Positions 56,401 to 64,000 of a stretch of DNA of 64,000 bases are shown here, one piece after another. A program made the position numbers and the translations under genes. Every line of letters begins with the position of its first letter. Positions within the stretch are counted from its first letter, which is position 1. The notes under the pieces were generated by a model. It did no database searches and was not told the DNA's origin. It saw nothing but the letters and a program-made list of their open reading frames with translations. The stretch is from Mastigias papua (taxonomy: Eukaryota > Cnidaria > Scyphozoa > Rhizostomeae > Mastigiidae): contig OZ025278.1 in the NCBI GenBank assembly GCA_964019165.1, positions 12,426,987-12,490,986 on the forward strand, in the 5' to 3' direction.

Positions 56401-59400
56401 GAGCGATTTTTGGCCAAAAAGTAAGGCTATAGCCTTGGTATTTTGCTCAAAAATGACCAAATTTGAAATTGATTGATTTTGATTGAACATTGAAAAGTGA
56501 TGAAAATGAGCGATTTTTGGCCAAAAAGTAAGGCTATAGCCTTGGTATTTTGCTCAAAAATGACCAAATTTGAAATTGATTGATTTTGATTGAACATTGA
56601 AAAGTGATGAAAATGAGCGATTTTTGGCCAAAAAGTAAGGCTATAGCCTTGGTATTTTGCTCAAAAATGACCAAATTTGAAATTGATTGATTTTGATTGA
56701 ACATTGAAAAGTGATGAAAATGAGCGATTTTTGGCCAAAAAGTAAGGCTATAGCCTTGGTATTTTGCTCAAAAATGACCAAATTTGAAATTGATTGATTT
56801 TGATTGAACATTGAAAAGTGATGAAAATGAGCGATTTTTGGCCAAAAAGTAAGGCTATAGCCTTGGTATTTTGCTCAAAAATGACCAAATTTGAAATTGA
56901 TTGATTTTGATTGAACATTGAAAAGTGATGAAAATGAGCGATTTTTGGCCAAAAAGTAAGGCTATAGCCTTGGTATTTTGCTCAAAAATGACCAAATTTG
57001 AAATTGATTGATTTTGATTGAACATTGAAAAGTGATGAAAATGAGCGATTTTTGGCCAAAAAGTAAGGCTATAGCCTTGGTATTTTGCTCAAAAATGACC
57101 AAATTTGAAATTGATTGATTTTGATTGAACATTGAAAAGTGATGAAAATGAGCGATTTTTGGCCAAAAAGTAAGGCTATAGCCTTGGTATTTTGCTCAAA
57201 AATGACCAAATTTGAAATTGATTGATTTTGATTGAACATTGAAAAGTGATGAAAATGAGCGATTTTTGGCCAAAAAGTAAGGCTATAGCCTTGGTATTTT
57301 GCTCAAAAATGACCAAATTTGAAATTGATTGATTTTGATTGAACATTGAAAAGTGATGAAAATGAGCGATTTTTGGCCAAAAAGTAAGGCTATAGCCTTG
57401 GTATTTTGCTCAAAAATGACCAAATTTGAAATTGATTGATTTTGATTGAACATTGAAAAGTGATGAAAATGAGCGATTTTTGGCCAAAAAGTAAGGCTAT
57501 AGCCTTGGTATTTTGCTCAAAAATGACCAAATTTGAAATTGATTGATTTTGATTGAACATTGAAAAGTGATGAAAATGAGCGATTTTTGGCCAAAAAGTA
57601 AGGCTATAGCCTTGGTATTTTGCTCAAAAATGACCAAATTTGAAATTGATTGATTTTGATTGAACATTGAAAAGTGATGAAAATGAGCGATTTTTGGCCA
57701 AAAAGTAAGGCTATAGCCTTGGTATTTTGCTCAAAAATGACCAAATTTGAAATTGATTGATTTTGATTGAACATTGAAAAGTGATGAAAATGAGCGATTT
57801 TTGGCCAAAAAGTAAGGCTATAGCCTTGGTATTTTGCTCAAAAATGACCAAATTTGAAATTGATTGATTTTGATTGAACATTGAAAAGTGATGAAAATGA
57901 GCGATTTTTGGCCAAAAAGTAAGGCTATAGCCTTGGTATTTTGCTCAAAAATGACCAAATTTGAAATTGATTGATTTTGATTGAACATTGAAAAGTGATG
58001 AAAATGAGCGATTTTTGGCCAAAAAGTAAGGCTATAGCCTTGGTATTTTGCTCAAAAATGACCAAATTTGAAATTGATTGATTTTGATTGAACATTGAAA
58101 AGTGATGAAAATGAGCGATTTTTGGCCAAAAAGTAAGGCTATAGCCTTGGTATTTTGCTCAAAAATGACCAAATTTGAAATTGATTGATTTTGATTGAAC
58201 ATTGAAAAGTGATGAAAATGAGCGATTTTTGGCCAAAAAGTAAGGCTATAGCCTTGGTATTTTGCTCAAAAATGACCAAATTTGAAATTGATTGATTTTG
58301 ATTGAACATTGAAAAGTGATGAAAATGAGCGATTTTTGGCCAAAAAGTAAGGCTATAGCCTTGGTATTTTGCTCAAAAATGACCAAATTTGAAATTGATT
58401 GATTTTGATTGAACATTGAAAAGTGATGAAAATGAGCGATTTTTGGCCAAAAAGTAAGGCTATAGCCTTGGTATTTTGCTCAAAAATGACCAAATTTGAA
58501 ATTGATTGATTTTGATTGAACATTGAAAAGTGATGAAAATGAGCGATTTTTGGCCAAAAAGTAAGGCTATAGCCTTGGTATTTTGCTCAAAAATGACCAA
58601 ATTTGAAATTGATTGATTTTGATTGAACATTGAAAAGTGATGAAAATGAGCGATTTTTGGCCAAAAAGTAAGGCTATAGCCTTGGTATTTTGCTCAAAAA
58701 TGACCAAATTTGAAATTGATTGATTTTGATTGAACATTGAAAAGTGATGAAAATGAGCGATTTTTGGCCAAAAAGTAAGGCTATAGCCTTGGTATTTTGC
58801 TCAAAAATGACCAAATTTGAAATTGATTGATTTTGATTGAACATTGAAAAGTGATGAAAATGAGCGATTTTTGGCCAAAAAGTAAGGCTATAGCCTTGGT
58901 ATTTTGCTCAAAAATGACCAAATTTGAAATTGATTGATTTTGATTGAACATTGAAAAGTGATGAAAATGAGCGATTTTTGGCCAAAAAGTAAGGCTATAG
59001 CCTTGGTATTTTGCTCAAAAATGACCAAATTTGAAATTGATTGATTTTGATTGAACATTGAAAAGTGATGAAAATGAGCGATTTTTGGCCAAAAAGTAAG
59101 GCTATAGCCTTGGTATTTTGCTCAAAAATGACCAAATTTGAAATTGATTGATTTTGATTGAACATTGAAAAGTGATGAAAATGAGCGATTTTTGGCCAAA
59201 AAGTAAGGCTATAGCCTTGGTATTTTGCTCAAAAATGACCAAATTTGAAATTGATTGATTTTGATTGAACATTGAAAAGTGATGAAAATGAGCGATTTTT
59301 GGCCAAAAAGTAAGGCTATAGCCTTGGTATTTTGCTCAAAAATGACCAAATTTGAAATTGATTGATTTTGATTGAACATTGAAAAGTGATGAAAATGAGC

Positions 59401-60757
59401 GATTTTTGGCCAAAAAGTAAGGCTATAGCCTTGGTATTTTGCTCAAAAATGACCAAATTTGAAATTGATTGATTTTGATTGAACATTGAAAAGTGATGAA
59501 AATGAGCGATTTTTGGCCAAAAAGTAAGGCTATAGCCTTGGTAGTTTGCTCAAAAATAACCAAATTTGAAATTGATTGATTTTGAATGAAATCTTGAATN
59601 NNNNNNNNNNNNNNNNNNNNNNNNNNNNNNNNNNNNNNNNNNNNNNNNNNNNNNNNNNNNNNNNNNNNNNNNNNNNNNNNNNNNNNNNNNNNNNNNNNNN
59701 NNNNNNNNNNNNNNNNNNNNNNNNNNNNNNNNNNNNNNNNNNNNNNNNNNNNNNNNNNNNNNNNNNNNNNNNNNNNNNNNNNNNNNNNNNNNNNNNNNNG
59801 AAAATGAGCGATTTTTGGCCAAAAAGTAAGGCTATAGCCTTGGTATTTTGCTCAAAAATGACCAAATTTGAAATTGATTGATTTTGATTGAACATTGAAA
59901 AGTGATGAAAATGAGCGATTTGTGGCCAAAAAGTAAGGCTATAGCCTTGGTATTTTGCTCAAACATGACCAAATTTGAAATTGATTGATTTTGATTGTAC
60001 ATTGAAAAGTGATGAAAATGAGCGATTTTTGGCCAAAAAGTAAGGCTATAGCCTTGGTATTTTGCTCAAAAATGACCAAATTTGAAATTGATTGATTTTG
60101 ATTGAACATTGAAAAGTGATGAAAATGAGCGAATTTTGGCCAAAAAGTAAGGCTATAGCCTTGGTATTTTGCTCAAAAATGACCAAATTTGAAATTGATT
60201 GATTTTGATTGAACATTGAAAAGTGATGAAAATGAGCGATTTTTGGCCAAAAAGTAAGGCTATAGCCTTGGTATTTTGCTCAAAAATGACCAAATTTGAA
60301 ATTGATTGATTTTGATTGAACATTGAAAAGTGATGAAAATGAGCGATTTTTGGCCAAAAAGTAAGGCTATAGCCTTGGTATTTTGCTCAAAAATGACCAA
60401 ATTTGAAATTGATTGATTTTGATTGAACATTGAAAAGTGATGAAAATGAGCGATTTTTGGCCAAAAAGTAAGGCTATAGCCTTGGTATTTTGCTCACAAA
60501 TGACCAAATTTGAAATTGATTGATTTTGATTGAACATTGAAAAGTGATGAAAATGAGCGATTTTTGGCCAAAAAGTAGGGCTATAGCCTTGGTATTTTTG
60601 TCAAAAATGACCGAATTTGAAATTGATTGATTTTGATTGAACATTGAAAAGTGATGAAAATGAGCGATTTTTGGCCAAAAAGTAAGGCTATAGCCTTGAT
60701 AGTTTGCTGAAAAATGACTGAATGTTAAATTGATTGATTTTGATTGAAATCTTGAAT
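47401..60757. repeat. Satellite array, 107-bp monomer, ~125 copies
   Basis: Head-to-tail monomers of 107 bp (first starts 47401, second 47508), containing TTGAAAAGTGATGAAAATGA, TTTTTGGCCAAAAAGTAAGG, the palindrome AAGGCTATAGCCTT, and TTGATTGATTTTGATTGAAC. Most copies are identical; scattered point variants occur, more often near both ends, and the last copies (60560-60757) are clearly degraded. Since 107 is not divisible by three, the open frames on either strand shift every monomer and are not genes. The array is about 13.3 kb including a 200-N gap. No transposase, CRISPR feature or rRNA is present. Centromeric, heterochromatic or simply expanded status cannot be told from sequence. Confidence 0.97.
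59600..59799. other. Assembly gap (200 N)
   Basis: Exactly 200 N, a conventional placeholder rather than a measured length, so the true array size is unknown. Confidence 0.99.
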
Positions 60758-61850
60758 GTCCCAAAGAAAGTAGGAAAAAGTTAAATCTCTCTATGGGATT
60801 ATTTTGGTAATGAGAACGAGCCTGCATCTTTTTGTACATAAAGGTGAGCCTTGTGCAGTTGAAGTGTCAAACTTGAAATCGAGGTCATAAAAACCCCCAG
60901 GTAGTTATCAATGTAGGGCGAGATACTGGCATATCTGAGATATGTTTTAACTGATTACTAATAGACTAGTAGAAGTGAAAGGATACAAATAGAAATACTA
61001 GGATAAAGATCGATTTCAACTAGAAGCTATTGTAAAGGATAATATCTTGCTAACAGCAAATGAGTTATATCTGAACTATAATGGTGCGTAAAAATCTTAT
61101 CAAAACAAGGTCAGAATGTGAAGAATATTAATAACGCACAAGCAAACAGCATCACATGAACCTTTAGATAGGCGTGCGAGCAAATTGCAAGAAATGATAC
61201 TCTCTTCGTTCCTCTTTTTTAAATATAGCTAAACTGTTGGTTAAACTCTTGGAGATACGAAATCTGTATGATTTCTACTCTAGTTTAGCCAACCCACGAC
61301 TATGATAAATATAGAGACTTGTATTTCGCTGTCCATTTATATTGCAAAGTAACTATAATTAGATCTTTGAATTGTGGATGTTTAAAGAAAAATTGTAACT
61401 TCTTTCCGCCTCAAGATCTCGAACGTCTACACAGATAGAATATACTACGTGTGTATCGTGCAAAGGATTTCGCATAACAATAATTGAAGAACTTCTTTCG
61501 ATAAAGTAAGCGCCCGCACTATAATAAATGCCTATAACATTTGCGCACCAATCGTACAAAGGGCTAGATTTTCGCAATTAATGGAGGAACAGTTGCGCAT
61601 GCACACTACAGAAAGGTGAAAATCTCCTCTCGGCTGTGAAGTTGATGGCGAAGAGAGCGTCGTGCTGAGAGCTGGTGCAGTACAATTTATGGCGTAATTT
61701 GCTAATGCAGTACAAATGTGCAAAGCTACTAATACTATTCTATGCAGAGGCTCAGATACAACGTCACTGCCTTGTGTAAACTACATGAATTACATACAAA
61801 CTAGTTAGAATCTAAGCAATTATTATAAGTGTTGGTAGGTAAACCTTTCT
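60758..61850. other. Intergenic region between satellite and downstream gene
   Basis: Unique AT-rich sequence with no recognisable gene or repeat; it should include the 3' UTR of the minus-strand gene ending at 61851. Confidence 0.4.
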
Positions 61851-63928
61851 CTACGAGCTTGAAAACATCTCTTCCTTCATTCGCTTTCGTCTGCTTCTGG
61901 ACTCTTCGATGATTCGCTTCAGTTCATCATCTCCTTCTTGGTAGGTCTGCTGGTTGGAGTATCCTTTACCTGTTTGGACAGGCTCTTCGTCATCTTTATA
62001 GTCAGTCCTTTAGAAAGATGAAATGCATATCAAATATTTAGAAGATCCGAATAATTTTACGAGGCTTCAGTTGCCATGTTTCGGGCCAAGAAATTAGGGA
62101 GTAAGGTATGGAAAATAAACTAAAATTAGTGGAAATCTCAAAATGAATAGAATACTAATGAAACATTAACGTCTTCGTAGAGCAGGTTGCAAGGCCAGCT
62201 ACATTCTTGAGAAGAAATACTACCAGATTGAAAGTTGCCTCAAAATCAAGAGATACAAATAGCCTCCCCAGCATAATGCATCTCCATTCATCTGGTAGCA
62301 AAGACTAAGGCATTGTTTTCCATTTGGCATTGCATAGCTTTGTGAAGATAGCACTCCTTCACAGAAGTTGTCGTTTTATTTGAGCAGCAGTACGCTCCTT
62401 GTATTGGTAGTCACCTAATTTTCAAGATCACAGTCAAAATTGTTGCAATCTTTGAGTAAGATATCAGCGAAAGTATACAGCTACTTTCCATACCTAATTT
62501 CGGATCCTTGTAATTGGATTTCAATCGAGCCACCTGGTCTGCTGTGCATGCTTTTGGATTCCGATACCTCTTTCCTTGATCCGGATTTTGTATATGTGGA
62601 TGTGCCCCTGCCAGGCTTCACAGACGATGTAGTTGTTACACTGGTTGATTTCGATGATTTTGATGATGACGAAGCTGCCTTCGAGCTGTACCTCTTAATT
62701 TCGTTTGGGTCGACAACATCACCTACACCAGAGACCAAGACATCGACTGGGTTCAGGCCATGGGGGCTCGTGGCAATCTGAGCTGTACTGCGGTAAAAGC
62801 TGGACTGGTAACGGTCACTTTGGGGCTGCTCATCCTTAGGGCCAACTCCAACTAGTAGAGTGGAAGATTCACGAGGTGCAACGAAAACTTCACCTTCAAG
62901 GAGAAATTCAGCTCCATTAAAACCTGATGGAATAGTACTTAGCTACTATTTCATCACTCATATCCAAATCCATGCAATACCTTGTGTGTGAACAATTTTT
63001 CTCAGCCTTACAAGAGACGATGCAAATTTTAAATGTATCAGTACTACAAAACTTCCAAATTTGAAATTAACATTAATATTGTAAATTGATAATCGCTCTG
63101 TGGATCACGTTTTAGAACATACTATGCCAGTGTAAACTGAAAAATTTCGAGTTGGATATCGAAAATTGAGGGTGCTTCTTATCTGCGAAGAAACCGTATC
63201 CCACTTGTCTTAACAAGCCCACACTAAATAATTTTCCGAGAATTTCGTTTATTCTTATTGTTGCAAACAATCGAGTATTAGAAAGAAGGCAAATTCGCAA
63301 AAATTTTGTGTAATCCTTGTAGCAAATGGGTTAGATGCAGGCTTTCATTGAAACTTGCAGTGTCTACAGTGCCCTGTCTTAGCACTGATCACTTAGCATG
63401 TCTATCGCACTGAATGACCAGTTAAAATTAAGGAAATAGTGAGGAGCTTTTAGTTATAAAATGTGGTAAAAAGAGGTCCAGCATGAACCAGAAAGAGGTT
63501 CAGAACTGGGCCGGATGCTAAGTTCCTTATAAAAAACGTGCATATTACAAACAGTTATGCCACTTACTCATCGTCACGTGTTTTTCATCGGGTCTCGCTT
63601 GCGTTTCAAGCACTAATGTCGTTGTCTCTCGTTCTTCCTCCACCATAGTGGCATCGCGCAGTCTACTGATCTCTTTCTCGTATCCTTGACGATCATGATC
63701 ATACTCATCACATTTAGTTTTCAATGAAGATAGTTGGCTTCTCAATTGACTAATCTCAATTTCGAGATCAGATATCTGGCGCATTAGTTTCTCGATATCT
63801 TCAATCTTCCCATTGAGCTCTAACCGTGACTTTGCTCTCTCCTCTTTAAGCTGAGCTTGGATTTGCTGGATCTTCTGATCCTGGTCAAGATCGTGCGATT
63901 TTATGCTCTGTTGTAAATCTTTTTCAAT
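61851..63928 (-). CDS. Coiled-coil protein, possibly lamin/intermediate-filament-like, C-terminal part
   Basis: Three minus-strand exons join in phase: 63928-63568, 62923-62494 and 62007-61851 (stop TAG at 61853-61851), giving the last 315 or so residues; the 5' part lies beyond 64000. The first exon is a heptad coiled coil (IEKDLQQSIKSHDLDQDQKI, KIEDIEKLMRQISDLEIEIS) ending KEISRLRDATMVEEERE, which can be aligned with the rod-end consensus EIxxYRxLLEGEEER of intermediate filaments. The second has FLLEGEVFVAPRESSTLLVG followed by VGPKDEQPQSD, faintly like the edge of a lamin tail domain, then a long Ser/Thr/Lys-rich stretch. The third ends with a basic helix (KRIIEESRSRRKRMKEEM) and FSSS; there is no CaaX box. 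A lamin-derived filament protein is the best guess; any other coiled-coil protein remains possible. Confidence 0.7.
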
Positions 63929-64000
63929 CTACGAACATCAAGTTCAAGATAGATAAGCTATGTTTACTTCAATCGAACGGTATTAGGAAATAACTCTAAT

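Noticed and set aside
47401..60757. Repeated minus-strand open frames beginning MFNQNQSISNL across the satellite
   Set aside because: Monomer length 107 is not a multiple of three; the frames are chance readings of the repeat and are broken or joined only by one-base indels.
47401..60757. CRISPR-like array
   Set aside because: There are no spacers: the whole 107-bp unit repeats head to tail, and the genome is eukaryotic.

Overview
The window is animal genomic DNA: AT-rich, with multi-exon genes split by GT-AG introns and many intronic transposons and microsatellites. The three recognisable genes are metazoan. A non-bilaterian or early-branching marine invertebrate such as a cnidarian fits best, but the species is not provable from this sequence. 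Exons were placed by hand from splice signals, reading phase and family knowledge.

Layout. (1) 383-7537, minus: 5' part of the Hippo-pathway kinase gene STK3/STK4 (MST1/2, fly hippo), 11 coding exons joining in frame to 268 codons and covering the kinase domain nearly to its end; the rest lies off the left edge. (2) 7538-12009: intergenic, with one possible intronless gene of 160 codons (9726-10208). (3) 12010-47032, plus: a complete CAMSAP/Patronin gene (microtubule minus-end binding), 21 coding exons whose phases all agree and whose total, 14,682 nt, is exactly 4,894 codons. Its ends are ordinary (N-terminal CH domain, C-terminal coiled coils and CKK domain), but a single 9,228-nt exon inserts about 3,076 residues in the middle, giving a ~4,893-residue protein, about three times the usual size. 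That exon repeats an R-P-G-T-[YF]-V-L motif many times and holds eight 42-residue tandem repeats. (4) 47401-60757: a satellite array of 107-bp monomers, about 125 copies, broken by a 200-N gap. (5) 61851-63928, minus: last three exons of a coiled-coil protein that may be a lamin/intermediate-filament relative.

Introns carry two hAT-type MITEs with 8-bp target duplications, several foldback MITEs, an inverted pair of one MITE family, tRNA-derived SINE-like sequence, long AT/AC/TATG microsatellites, minisatellites, and two short elements with a hammerhead-ribozyme-like core (CTGATGA, stem, GAAAC).

The genes are not an operon. STK3/4 and CAMSAP are divergently transcribed neighbours about 4.5 kb apart, with no sign of joint function. 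The most unusual item is the giant CAMSAP with its repeated RPGT motif; next are the homogeneous satellite just past its stop codon and the ribozyme-like elements.
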